64,000 nt of DNA from positions 1-64,000 of the forward strand of contig NZ_BAABJJ010000012.1 of assembly GCF_039543245.1 (NCBI RefSeq). The letters are read 5' to 3'. The notes below the pieces were generated by a model, which did no database searches, was not told where the DNA came from, and saw only the letters and a program-made list of their open reading frames with translations. Below are positions 27,527 through 35,869 of this stretch, piece after piece. Positions within the stretch are counted from its first letter, which is position 1, and every line of letters starts with the position of its first letter. The position numbers were made by a program, and so were the translations under genes. This DNA comes from Algibacter_G agarivorans (GTDB lineage Bacteria > Bacteroidota > Bacteroidia > Flavobacteriales > Flavobacteriaceae).

Positions 27527-28131
27527 TGGATAAACTATTAAAAAGTATCTCGTATATTTTTCATCCATTAATAATGCCGTTACTTGGTGTTATTTTTTAT
27601 TTTTCAAAATCTCCAAGATATATTCCTATAGAGGTTATTCAAGCAAAGTTAATATCACTTTTTATATTAACCTTCATGTTACCTGTTTTGCTTTATTTCT
27701 TGTTAAAAACTTTGGGAAAAGTAAAAACCATCAATCTTCAAACAACTAAAGAGCGTATTTATCCATTAATACTCAACTGTATTGTTATTCTACTGGTTTT
27801 GCAACGCATCATAACCCCTTCGCAAGGTCTTGAACTTTATTTTTTCTTTGTGGGGATATTATTATCTAATATGGCGTGCTTCTTACTAGTTATTATGAAA
27901 TTTAAAGCTAGTATCCACATGATTGCCGTATCTGGGGTATTCATGTTTTTCATAGCTTTGAGTATCCATTTTAGCATAAATATAAATGGAACACTTGCCT
28001 TAATGGCTATAATAATTGGTGCGGTAGCCACATCCAGATTGCACTTAAAAGCGCACACTTATAAAGAACTTATCATGGGTGTTTTTGTAGGTGCAATTCC
28101 GCAATTGACATTAGTTAACTATTGGCTATAA
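27526..28131 (+). CDS. PAP2-like integral membrane protein
   Basis: 201 residues with about six membrane segments. A PAP2-like phosphatase pattern is visible in weakened form: KERIYP near 85, SIHMIAVSG near 127-135 in place of PSGH, and SRLHLKAHTYKE near 167-178 matching SRx5Hx3(D/E). It may act on a lipid phosphate, but the second motif is degenerate, so activity is uncertain. It is translationally coupled to rpoN (TAATG). Confidence 0.65.
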   Translation: MDKLLKSISYIFHPLIMPLLGVIFYFSKSPRYIPIEVIQAKLISLFILTFMLPVLLYFLLKTLGKVKTINLQTTKERIYPLILNCIVILLVLQRIITPSQGLELYFFFVGILLSNMACFLLVIMKFKASIHMIAVSGVFMFFIALSIHFSININGTLALMAIIIGAVATSRLHLKAHTYKELIMGVFVGAIPQLTLVNYWL

Positions 28132-28520
28132 TGTGTCTTTAAGTGGTTTTACATAAACCCAGAGGGTTTTACTTCTGTATTTAAAACTGCAGGAATTTTG
28201 ACATTTGAATTAGATTCAAATATCAAGCTCTTATAGTCTCCAAATAAATTTTTTATTTGTTTATTTGATGCTTTCTGAAGTATTACTTTTAAACCATTAA
28301 TCATTCTGGAACCAGTCTCTTCTTAAGACAAACTATAAAAATGAATGCTTTTTTTGTGCCTTAAGGATCTTGTCGGATAGGTTTTTAGCAAACTCAACTT
28401 GTTTATTATTGGTGTTGGAGTATTGTTTATTCCGCTACTCGTCTTATTTTGACAGCTTGTAAATTACAATGACAAATAATAAAATTATTTTTCTCATAAG
28501 TGATTATCTAATTATACCAT
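28132..28520. other. stretch with a possible gene remnant
   Basis: No complete gene is supported here. The minus strand has a short protein-like frame (28149-28304, listed separately). The rest, 28305-28520, is AT-rich and shows nothing recognisable; a bidirectional terminator for the PAP2-like gene was not found. Confidence 0.35.
28149..28304 (-). pseudogene. possible C-terminal gene remnant, unknown family
   Basis: A 51-codon frame begins MINGLKVILQKASNKQ and ends VLNTEVKPSGFM. Its composition looks like real protein rather than random AT-rich sequence, and the frame is open a few codons further upstream to a TAA. I do not recognise the family. It could equally be a genuine small gene. Confidence 0.25.
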
Positions 28521-29210
28521 CTATAATACATAGAACATCAATCCAATCTTAATCGCATTCATATTTATATTATGACCATTAAGTTGAGCATCTTTAGAAA
28601 AAAGAGGATTTAAAGCATAATACAAATAAATATTCCAAGTGTTATAGCCAGCACTTAATGTTAAGCCGTATTGCAAACTATTAAAATCATCATTCTTACT
28701 GTGTTTTAAGCTTCCTAGATCGCCTATGTACTTTGATGTCTGCGCTAACACATAGCCAAACTTAAACCCCGTATAAATACGCCAAAATTTATACTCCATA
28801 GGGGTTGATGTTCGCCATCTGAATTCAAAAGGAACTTCTATCAAATAGCTAGAGAATTTGTTTTTAGAATAGGTACTACTACTCTCCAATATATCATAAG
28901 TGAAATCACGTGAATTATCTTTACTAATTAATAAATTTTGATTGAATGAATTTGCAGAAAACCCCAAGCCAACACCAATTGCAAAATTCCTTGATTTATT
29001 AATTGGCATATCTTTAATAAAACCTAGATGAAAACCTAATGAAAACCCACTTTGATTAAGTCCTGATGGTGTTTTAGCTAATAAGTTATAAGTAACTCCT
29101 GCATAAAATTGATCTTCTTTATATAGCGAATCAACTTCTTTAGTTACTATATTTTCTTGAGCATAAGAGAAAGTAATTATAAATAAAAAAAATAAAAAAG
29201 CATGTTTCAT
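28521..29210 (-). CDS. outer-membrane beta-barrel protein (PorT-like)
   Basis: 229 residues with a signal peptide (MKHAFLFFLFIITFSYAQ) and an eight-strand-like barrel pattern, ending IKIGLMFYVL. Similar porin-family or PorT-type proteins often follow exbB/exbD operons in this phylum. True PorT belongs to type IX secretion; the identity here is a family-level guess. A terminator-like palindrome (29271-29302) lies between it and exbD. Confidence 0.6.
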   Translation of the reverse strand: MKHAFLFFLFIITFSYAQENIVTKEVDSLYKEDQFYAGVTYNLLAKTPSGLNQSGFSLGFHLGFIKDMPINKSRNFAIGVGLGFSANSFNQNLLISKDNSRDFTYDILESSSTYSKNKFSSYLIEVPFEFRWRTSTPMEYKFWRIYTGFKFGYVLAQTSKYIGDLGSLKHSKNDDFNSLQYGLTLSAGYNTWNIYLYYALNPLFSKDAQLNGHNINMNAIKIGLMFYVL

Positions 29211-29270
29211 TATTAATAAATATTGCTAAAGCAGTTCTACAACTTTAAAATTGCAAAGTTATCAAAAGTT

Positions 29271-29302
29271 AAAAGGCGTTTTGATATATCAAAACGCCTT
29301 TT
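29271..29302. terminator. 32-bp perfect palindrome, bidirectional terminator
   Basis: AAAAGGCGTTTTGATA and its exact inverse abut with no loop bases. T-runs are present on both strands, so it can end the exbD transcript on the minus strand and separate it from the barrel gene. Confidence 0.85.
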
Positions 29303-29326
29303 TTATATAAAATTAAGAGTGAGCAA

Positions 29327-29803
29327 CTAATCTCTTCCAAATACACTACCTTTTTTAGTGGTATAATTTATTTTAAGAGCATTAACTTTACGCAATTCTT
29401 GTTTAATATCACCAATTAACCCCATATTAGCGTCTTTATCTACTTTTAAAGCAGTAGTTAGAAAGGGAATTAATTCTTCACGTTTTGAAGCGCGTTCGGC
29501 AGCAATAAAAGAAGCAATTTCTTTTACGTCAGCAAACTTATCATTTAACTGAATTTTTGCCTCAGTACCGTATTGTTTATAATTAGCACTTGGTTTACCC
29601 GCGTATATATACATTACCAAATCCTTTTTATCAAGCTTTTCTACCTGATCTGCGAATGGTAAATTATTATCAATCATTAAAGTATTTTGCCTCATAACAG
29701 TGGCTACCATAAAAAAGAATAATAACATAAATACAATATCCGGTAAAGATGCCGTATTAACCGCCGGCATATCGCCACTTTTTTTCTTTTTAAATTTAGA
29801 CAT
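29327..29803 (-). CDS. exbD: biopolymer transporter ExbD (second copy)
   Basis: 158 residues: a short basic N-terminus (KFKKKKSGD), one membrane segment with the essential Asp (LPDIVFMLLFFFMVATVM, about 20-38) and a periplasmic domain. With ExbB it powers TonB using proton flow. Two ExbD proteins per cluster are common in Bacteroidota and may form a mixed dimer. It lies 23 bp after the first exbD. Confidence 0.92.
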   Translation of the reverse strand: MSKFKKKKSGDMPAVNTASLPDIVFMLLFFFMVATVMRQNTLMIDNNLPFADQVEKLDKKDLVMYIYAGKPSANYKQYGTEAKIQLNDKFADVKEIASFIAAERASKREELIPFLTTALKVDKDANMGLIGDIKQELRKVNALKINYTTKKGSVFGRD

Positions 29804-29826
29804 ATTTATAAATGTTAAATCTTAAA

Positions 29827-30417
29827 TTATTTTTGTACTTCAGAAAGTTTTTGAGGATAATCTGCTTTTATTTGATCAATCTTCTCTTTTAACTTCTCTT
29901 TATTCCCAGGCCAGTTTACATCTTTATAGTTTGCTTCCATTTCTGTAAAAGATGTACCATATTGAGCTTGAGCTCTAACGTTTCTTAAGTCATTATATGC
30001 GGCTACCAATTCATTTTGTACAGCAATATATGTTTTATAAGATGTTTCTCTATCGTTCGCTAAAGAAATGATGGCTTTATCAGGATTATCTGATGACGAT
30101 GGATCTTTCAGGCCTCTACAATAATCACAAGACCTGTCTCCACCATTATCTAAAAAGGCTATGGCTTTCTTTCTCAAATCCTTAAGTTCCAACGGTTCAT
30201 CTTCTACCAATAACTGATCATTTTTATTCAACAAAACAGTAAATATATTTTTTTGTTTAATAATAACATCTTCATCAGACTCTTCCATTGGAGGAAGTTT
30301 ACGGTTAATTCCCGAATCAGTCTCAATAGTAGTTGTTACCAAGAAAAATATTAGTAGTAAGAACGCAATATCGGCCATGGAGCCTGCATTTACTTCTGGT
30401 GCTGCTCTTTTTGCCAT
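29827..30417 (-). CDS. exbD: biopolymer transporter ExbD (first copy)
   Basis: 196 residues; the membrane segment MADIAFLLLIFFLVTTTIE (about 14-32) has the conserved Asp. The periplasmic part is longer than in the second copy and holds a CDYC pair near 100, perhaps a disulfide, and a charged C-terminal coil. It starts 3 bp after the 143-residue membrane gene, so the operon is tightly packed. Confidence 0.92.
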   Translation of the reverse strand: MAKRAAPEVNAGSMADIAFLLLIFFLVTTTIETDSGINRKLPPMEESDEDVIIKQKNIFTVLLNKNDQLLVEDEPLELKDLRKKAIAFLDNGGDRSCDYCRGLKDPSSSDNPDKAIISLANDRETSYKTYIAVQNELVAAYNDLRNVRAQAQYGTSFTEMEANYKDVNWPGNKEKLKEKIDQIKADYPQKLSEVQK

Positions 30418-30420
30418 AAT

Positions 30421-30852
30421 TTATTTATTAAATATTTTTTTAACTCCGCCTAATAACATAGATCCTATTGCAAGAATAGCTAGTGCATAAAACGCATATA
30501 ATCCAGCTCCTACTGCTTTAGATGTTCCTTCATCTACATCCAAACCCTTATCTGTAAAAGGTGTTAAGTCTAAATCTGTTCCAGATGACATAGCATAAGA
30601 TATAAATATCACTGCTGCAAATGCTCCAACTGTTATCAAAGTCTTTTTAATATCTCCAGCAAATAAACCTTTTAGAACAAATAATACAACCAATGCTAAT
30701 ACTATACCTAGTACAACGTATGTAACATATAGCATATTGCCACTCATACTTAGAGCTGTTTCATCGTCACCCGCCATAATAGTCAGTGCAAAAATCGCAC
30801 CAAGTATAGCAAGCGCAAACGCTACTATTTTTAAAATTTTATGTAAACCCAT
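30421..30852 (-). CDS. four-segment membrane protein of the exb operon
   Basis: 143 residues with about four membrane helices (about 8-28, 40-64, 75-92, 112-136) and Gly/Ala-rich packing. I know no characterised function. Its position between exbB and exbD, with 20 bp to exbB and 3 bp to exbD, argues for a role as an extra subunit or assembly helper of the ExbBD motor. Confidence 0.7.
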   Translation of the reverse strand: MGLHKILKIVAFALAILGAIFALTIMAGDDETALSMSGNMLYVTYVVLGIVLALVVLFVLKGLFAGDIKKTLITVGAFAAVIFISYAMSSGTDLDLTPFTDKGLDVDEGTSKAVGAGLYAFYALAILAIGSMLLGGVKKIFNK

Positions 30853-30872
30853 TTTTTTTAAGTTTTAGATTA

Positions 30873-31646
30873 TTACTTTTTGTTTCTAATCAATAGATCC
30901 ATTAACGTGATAGAAGCATCTTCCATATCGTTAACAATACTATCGATTTTAGCAATAATATAATTGTAAAAAATTTGAAGTATAATAGCTACTACTAAAC
31001 CAAATACAGTTGTTAAAAGTGCTACTTTAATACCACCTGCAACAAGTGATGGTTGCATATCTCCAGCAGCTTCAATTTTATCGAAGGCTTGAATCATACC
31101 AATTACTGTTCCCATGAAACCAAGCATTGGTGCCAGTGCGATAAATAATGAAATCCAAGATACGTTTTTCTCCAATTGCCCCATTTGAACACCACCATAA
31201 GCTACTACAGCTTTTTCAGCGGCCTCAAGACCTTCATCAGTTCTATCTAAACCTTGATAGTAAATAGATGCAATAGGTCCTTTTGTATTTCTACAAACTT
31301 CTTTTGCAGCTTCAACACCTCCAGATGATAAAGCATCCTCTACACTTTGTGTTAATTTTTTAGTATTTGTTGTTGAAAGGTTTAAAAAGATAATTCTTTC
31401 TATAGCAATTGCTAATCCTAGAATTAAACATAATAATACAATACCCATAAATCCAGCGCCACCTTCAATAAAACGCTTTTTTAATTCTTGATGAAATCCA
31501 AGAGGCTCATCAGCAGCAGCTGTGTCATCTTGAGTAATACTTGCTACTGTAGTTACAGCTGTACTAGTGTTTGCAATTGCAGTTGCATTAGCGGTTCCGA
31601 AAGCCATCATTCCTGTTATGGCAAGGATAGAAAATAATCTTTTCAT
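30873..31646 (-). CDS. exbB: MotA/TolQ/ExbB proton channel family protein
   Basis: 257 residues. After an N-terminal hydrophobic, signal-like segment and an acidic spacer come three membrane helices of the ExbB type; the channel motif is LAPMLGFMGTVIGMIQAFD near 170-190. It is the first gene of a four- or five-gene operon and drives TonB-dependent receptors such as the SusC and copper receptors in this window. Confidence 0.93.
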   Translation of the reverse strand: MKRLFSILAITGMMAFGTANATAIANTSTAVTTVASITQDDTAAADEPLGFHQELKKRFIEGGAGFMGIVLLCLILGLAIAIERIIFLNLSTTNTKKLTQSVEDALSSGGVEAAKEVCRNTKGPIASIYYQGLDRTDEGLEAAEKAVVAYGGVQMGQLEKNVSWISLFIALAPMLGFMGTVIGMIQAFDKIEAAGDMQPSLVAGGIKVALLTTVFGLVVAIILQIFYNYIIAKIDSIVNDMEDASITLMDLLIRNKK

Positions 31647-31720
31647 GTTCTAGATCTTAATTTTATTAGTTAAAGTGTTAAAGATATAAAAAAAAAGCAA
31701 TTAAAAAACAAAAATCTCAG

Positions 31721-31808
31721 CAGAGAGGAAGGGATTCGAACCCTCGATACCCTTTTGAGGTATACACACTTTCCAGGCGTGCGCCTTCGACCACTCGGCC
31801 ACCTCTCT
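31721..31808 (-). tRNA. tRNA-Ser (anticodon GGA)
   Basis: 88 nt on the minus strand. The acceptor stem AGAGAGG pairs with CCTCTCT, discriminator G. The anticodon loop reads CTGGAAA, giving GGA for UCC/UCU; the T loop has GGTTCGAATCC; a long variable arm (TACCTCAAAAGGGGTA) marks it as a serine type. CCA is not encoded. Confidence 0.95.
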
Positions 31809-31882
31809 TTATTTAATAACTTTTTTTTACTGGGCTCAAATAACAAAAAAAACTTTGAACGCTAAAATTATAATAGTTAATT

Positions 31883-32914
31883 TTAAGTCATTTCTCCCCT
31901 TAAAGATGTTTCATAATTGGTTTTGAACATTTTAGGGGTTATATTTTTTCCCAACATATACATTAATTTACCAACTGCAGCTTCAGTTGTAATGTCTTTT
32001 CCTGAAATAACGCCTATTTTTTTCAATGCGCTACTTGTTTCATAATGCCCCATCATGACACTTCCACCTGAACATTGGGTAATATTTATAATATGAATGC
32101 CTTTAGAAATATTTTCTTTTAACATATTGATAAACCATTTTTCAGTAGTACAATTTCCTGCACCATAAGTCTCAATGAGAGCTGCTTTTAAATTTGGAGT
32201 GTTAAATATACTTTCTAGCAATACTTTTGTAATGCCTGGATATAACTTAATAAGCGCCATATTTTGGTCTAAACTTTTATGAACAGTAAGTTTTTTTCTT
32301 CCGTTTGGTTTAAATAGATACTTGCTATTAATTTTCAAATGCACACCAGATTCAGCTAGATCTGGATAATTTAAAGATGCAAATGCTTGAAAATGCTCAG
32401 CGTTTATTTTTGTTGTTCTATTCGCCCTATATAATTTGTATTCAAAATATAAACAAACCTCTTTTACCACAGCCTTACCTTTAATTTGCATAGAAGCCAC
32501 TTGAATGGATGTAATTAAATTTTCCTTAGCATCGGTTCGTAAATCCCCAATGGGTAGTTGAGAGCCTGTAAATATTACTGGTTTAGCTAAATTCTCTAAC
32601 ATAAAACTTAACGCTGAAGCTGTATAACTCATCGTATCACTTCCATGGAGCACAACAAAACCATCAAACACTTTGTAATTACTTTCAATAATTTCTGCAA
32701 TTTGAACCCAATATTCAGGATTCATATTACTGGAATCTATAGGCTCTTTGAAAGATACAGTATCAATATTACAGTCTAAAAGTTTTAATTCTGGAATACG
32801 AATGAGTAGGTTTTCAAAATCAAAAGATTTTAACGCTCCTGTATCTGCATCCTTAACCATACCAATGGTACCGCCAGTGTAAATGAGTAATATATTTGGT
32901 TTAGAATTGCTCAT
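31883..32914 (-). CDS. ansA: type I L-asparaginase
   Basis: 343 residues of the asparaginase/glutaminase fold. The first catalytic Thr is in YTGGTIGM near 12-19 and the second in LHGSDTMSYTAS near 88-99; no signal peptide, so it is cytoplasmic as in E. coli AnsA. It hydrolyses asparagine to aspartate. It starts 3 bp after the TatD gene and is in one operon with it. Confidence 0.92.
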   Translation of the reverse strand: MSNSKPNILLIYTGGTIGMVKDADTGALKSFDFENLLIRIPELKLLDCNIDTVSFKEPIDSSNMNPEYWVQIAEIIESNYKVFDGFVVLHGSDTMSYTASALSFMLENLAKPVIFTGSQLPIGDLRTDAKENLITSIQVASMQIKGKAVVKEVCLYFEYKLYRANRTTKINAEHFQAFASLNYPDLAESGVHLKINSKYLFKPNGRKKLTVHKSLDQNMALIKLYPGITKVLLESIFNTPNLKAALIETYGAGNCTTEKWFINMLKENISKGIHIINITQCSGGSVMMGHYETSSALKKIGVISGKDITTEAAVGKLMYMLGKNITPKMFKTNYETSLRGEMT

Positions 32915-32917
32915 TCC

Positions 32918-33685
32918 TTAAATTTTAAAAACGTCCTTAGAATTTTGAGTTGTAATTTCGGCAATTTCATCTAAAGGCACATTATATATGTGCGATAGCT
33001 TTTCTAGCACCTTTATTATATAGGCACTTTCGTTCCGCTTACCTCTATAAGGAGCGGGCGATAGATACGGCGAATCTGTTTCTAACACAATATATTTTAA
33101 ATTGATTTGATTTAAAAACTGGTCAATTTTTCCGTTTTTAAAAGTAGCTACACCACCAATGCCTAGCTTCATATTATAGGATATGGCTTGATGTGCTTGT
33201 TCTAAAGTTCCTGTGAAACAATGAAAAATACCGAATAAATCATCACTTTTTTCTGTTTCTAAAACTTGAAAAATTTCATCGAAAGCTTCTCTGCAATGAA
33301 TCACGATTGGTAATTTATATTGTTTTGCAAGTTGTATTTGATGTTTGAAGGCTCTCTTTTGAATGTCTAATGTGGATTTATCCCAATACAAGTCGATTCC
33401 AATTTCGCCAACGGCATAAAATTTTCGCTTTGCGAGCTGCTCTTCAACATGTTTTAATTCGGCTTTATAATTATCTTTTACATGTGTTGGATGTAAACCC
33501 ATCATTAAAAAAACATGTTCAGGAAAATCTTTTTCTAGTTGAAGCATGGATTCAGTGTATGTGGAATCAATAGCTGGAATAAAAAACCGAGAAACACCTA
33601 GTTCAATAGCGCGATTAATCATCTCGTTTCTATCTTCATCAAAGGCCTCACTATACAAATGTGTGTGTGTGTCTGTAATAATCAT
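32918..33685 (-). CDS. TatD family metal-dependent hydrolase
   Basis: 255 residues from the ATG at 33685 (MIITDTHTHLYS), the standard family start; the frame runs on to 33739 but the extra 18 residues are not family-like. Metal-binding motifs are DTHTH at the start, AVGEIGIDLYW near 90, VIHCREA near 127, FHCFTG near 150 and ETDSPYL near 200. TatD proteins are exonuclease-like enzymes of a TIM-barrel fold. Confidence 0.92.
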   Translation of the reverse strand: MIITDTHTHLYSEAFDEDRNEMINRAIELGVSRFFIPAIDSTYTESMLQLEKDFPEHVFLMMGLHPTHVKDNYKAELKHVEEQLAKRKFYAVGEIGIDLYWDKSTLDIQKRAFKHQIQLAKQYKLPIVIHCREAFDEIFQVLETEKSDDLFGIFHCFTGTLEQAHQAISYNMKLGIGGVATFKNGKIDQFLNQINLKYIVLETDSPYLSPAPYRGKRNESAYIIKVLEKLSHIYNVPLDEIAEITTQNSKDVFKI

Positions 33686-33719
33686 TTGGTAAAAATAATG
33701 AAGAATTTGAAGTTGGACA

Positions 33720-33845
33720 TTGATTTCACAGATTTTCACGGATTGAAAAGCCCCTTCAGGTTTAAAAAACCGCTAGGTCTTGAAGACCTTGTAGATCTCT
33801 TTAACCAGACCTACAAGGTTTTTAAAACCTCGCAGGTCAACACAC
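33720..33845. repeat. cluster of short repeat-like hairpins
   Basis: ACCTTGTAGATCT (33786-33798) pairs with AGACCTACAAGGT (33807-33819), one G-U, and the latter is followed by AGGTTTTTAAAACCT, a second inverted pair. Upstream is TTTCACAGATTTTCACGGATT. Sequences of both kinds are, to my recollection, dispersed in Flavobacteriaceae. It lies between the TatD and TPR genes and may end transcription. Confidence 0.5.
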
Positions 33846-33860
33846 GAAAACTTTCTTTTT

Positions 33861-34607
33861 CTAATCCAACTTATTCAACAACTTCTGGGCGCGTTTATAA
33901 TCATCTGCGTCTTCAGGAATGGTTTTTAAAATATCAACACAAGCCCCTTTATCATCTTGCTTCAATTTACTCAATGCTAAATACCAGATAGCTTTGTTTT
34001 TATATGCTGAATTTCCGTTCCTTAAATCTTCTAACAAGTTATCAGACGTTTCAAAATTGCTTAATTCTATATTACTAATGGCTCGGTACAATTTCAATTC
34101 AGAATTATCTTTATCTAATTCGATCAACTGTTTGAAAGCCTCTTCCGCGGAAGCGAAATTTTTTGTATTAAATGTGTTTTCAGCAGTTTTTAAAAGGTCA
34201 TCATTCGCACCTCTAACGGTTAAACTTATAGCATCATAATTATTAAAATCGCCATACGTTGGGTTTGAAAATTGATTAACAGTAAAGATTCCGAAAAGCA
34301 AAGCAACAGATGCCGCTATAATGTACTTAAACAAAGTGTAGGTTTTAGTCTTTCCTTCAAATTCAGAAACATCTTTATTTTCATTAAAATGTGAATCAGA
34401 AATATTTTCTAAATTCTTTTTAAATGCATTCGACTTTTCTTCGTTTTCAAATGTATGCTCCAAAAAAGAAGACAATTCCTTATAGGTCTTAAATGCTTCC
34501 GCAAATTCAGGGTCGCTTTTTAATTTAGCTTCAAAAGTGATTACTTCATCTTCAGATAATTCATTAGACGAATAGGATTCAAATACTATATAATCTTGCT
34601 CTTTCAT
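33861..34607 (-). CDS. TPR-containing membrane anti-sigma candidate
   Basis: 248 residues: an acidic cytoplasmic N-terminus of about 90 residues with an anti-sigma-like helical start (YSSNELSEDEVITFEAKLK), one membrane segment at about 94-112, and a periplasmic part with two to three TPR-like units (about 135-245). It begins 5 bp after the ECF sigma gene, so it is probably that factor's membrane partner, sensing protein or peptide signals in the periplasm through its TPRs. It lacks a FecR domain. Confidence 0.7.
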   Translation of the reverse strand: MKEQDYIVFESYSSNELSEDEVITFEAKLKSDPEFAEAFKTYKELSSFLEHTFENEEKSNAFKKNLENISDSHFNENKDVSEFEGKTKTYTLFKYIIAASVALLFGIFTVNQFSNPTYGDFNNYDAISLTVRGANDDLLKTAENTFNTKNFASAEEAFKQLIELDKDNSELKLYRAISNIELSNFETSDNLLEDLRNGNSAYKNKAIWYLALSKLKQDDKGACVDILKTIPEDADDYKRAQKLLNKLD

Positions 34608-34612
34608 GACAG

Positions 34613-35194
34613 TTAATTATTAAGTTGGTTAAATTTGGGCGACTCTCGAACCAACGTTGTTAGTTTACCAATACACAACGATTTCTTTTTTCGTGCGTAT
34701 GCATAAGTTACATTTAAACTTGCTGCTACTTCTTCCATCGATTTTATTTTGAAAGTTGCTTTAAGTAAATCTTTACAAGCGGTTCCAAGTTTTTCGAACA
34801 TTTCGGCAAACAAGGCTTGTTTCTCACCAAATACCGAAGTTTCAAAAGCCAATTCTTGAGCCTCTTCACCTTTAGATAACACGTCCTCATTAATTGTTAC
34901 CTCTTTATTAGAAGATTTTTTTAATTCGTTCAACCATTTGCGTTTGCATAATAAAAAGAAATAGGCATCAAACGGACAGGTTAATTGCAGATTCTTTTCG
35001 CTTGCCTGATTATATATAGTGACTAGTGTTTCCTGAACAATGTCTTGAGCTCTATCTCTGCTCCCACTGTTCTGCTTAATGTAATTAACAACCTTTGGCA
35101 CAAACTCATCATAAATGGCTTGTATTATAAAAGAGTTGTTTTTAAGCAATCCGTCTATATATTTTTGATCTTCATGTATTTTTTTTTCACTCAT
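34613..35194 (-). CDS. ECF-type RNA polymerase sigma factor
   Basis: 193 residues; region 2 contains NSGSRDRAQDIVQETLVTIY near 41-60 and region 4 LLKATFKIKSMEEVAASLNV near 142-165. It differs from the FecI-like factor at 20861 and is partnered with a TPR protein in place of FecR. Divergent plus-strand genes carry a shared promoter (GGGTAACA, 16 nt, ATATAA), which I assign to it by position. A TAAATTTG box for the sigma gene itself (minus strand, 35246-35253) overlaps the first of those promoters. Confidence 0.88.
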   Translation of the reverse strand: MSEKKIHEDQKYIDGLLKNNSFIIQAIYDEFVPKVVNYIKQNSGSRDRAQDIVQETLVTIYNQASEKNLQLTCPFDAYFFLLCKRKWLNELKKSSNKEVTINEDVLSKGEEAQELAFETSVFGEKQALFAEMFEKLGTACKDLLKATFKIKSMEEVAASLNVTYAYARKKKSLCIGKLTTLVRESPKFNQLNN

Positions 35195-35239
35195 TAACCC
35201 TTGTATTTGCTACTAATGTAAAAAAACTTTCAAAAAAAA

Positions 35240-35270
35240 GGGTAACAAATTTAAAATGGTTTTGATATAA
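35240..35270 (+). promoter_or_regulatory. candidate ECF promoter, copy 1
   Basis: GGGTAACA (35240-35247), 16 nt, GATATAA (35264-35270). It lies 67 bp before the start codon at 35337. A further GGGTGTAACA follows at 35271. Copies 2 and 3 have the same two boxes at identical spacing. Confidence 0.65.
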
Positions 35271-35336
35271 GGGTGTAACAGTCAAAATGGCTGAACAATT
35301 AAAGCTAAAATTAATAACAATAAACAATTAGAAATC

Positions 35337-35780
35337 ATGAGAAAATCAATTTTAATTATCGGAACCGTAGTATTATCAATAATAAACGTAAACGCTACAA
35401 ATGAAAAAACGACACTTAGCACTTCAATTGAAGTTGTAGAAATCACAAAAAACCATATTGCCCAAGTTTTTGATTGGGAAGTAAAAACAAACAAAGGAAC
35501 TTACGCAGGAACATCACTTAGTTTAGAAAGTGCAAAACGCATGATAACTTTATCAAGTAGCGGAGAAATTGTAAAAGACAAAAAAATTACAAGTTATTTA
35601 ATGTTGAAAAGCGAAGCTAACAGCAACGCCAAAAGAAATTATTTCTGGGAAGTTAAAACCGCATCAGGAATGGCAAAAGGGTATTCTTCAAGTGAAGCTT
35701 ATGCACATAAAATGATTGAACTCGTAGCCTCTGGTGATGCTATTGCAGAAAAAATGATCATCAGTCAACCTCAACAATAA
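35337..35780 (+). CDS. small secreted protein with two internal repeats
   Basis: 147 residues with a signal peptide (MRKSILIIGTVVLSIINVNA). Two units of about 40 residues follow: FDWEVKTNKGTYAGTSLSLE with SAKRMITL, and YFWEVKTASGMAKGYSSSEA with YAHKMIEL. I do not recognise the family. It is the first gene under the proposed ECF promoter and is followed by a hairpin, AAACAGGG with CCCTGTTT (35805-35834), that overlaps the next promoter. Confidence 0.7.
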   Translation: MRKSILIIGTVVLSIINVNATNEKTTLSTSIEVVEITKNHIAQVFDWEVKTNKGTYAGTSLSLESAKRMITLSSSGEIVKDKKITSYLMLKSEANSNAKRNYFWEVKTASGMAKGYSSSEAYAHKMIELVASGDAIAEKMIISQPQQ

Positions 35781-35809
35781 AATAAAATTTTAAAATAATT
35801 ACCTAAACA

Positions 35810-35840
35810 GGGTAACAAAATAGCTGCCCTGTTTATATAA
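35810..35840 (+). promoter_or_regulatory. candidate ECF promoter, copy 2
   Basis: GGGTAACA (35810-35817), 16 nt, TATATAA (35834-35840), 30 bp before the lipoprotein start at 35870. The boxes lie inside the AAACAGGG/CCCTGTTT hairpin that ends the preceding gene. Confidence 0.65.
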
Positions 35841-35869
35841 ACTTGAATAACAATTTAAAACACAAAATT

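Noticed and set aside
33659..33991. Plus-strand frame beginning with a GT-repeat (MCVCVC)
   Set aside because: It lies opposite the tatD start, the repeat cluster and the end of the TPR gene; no protein features.
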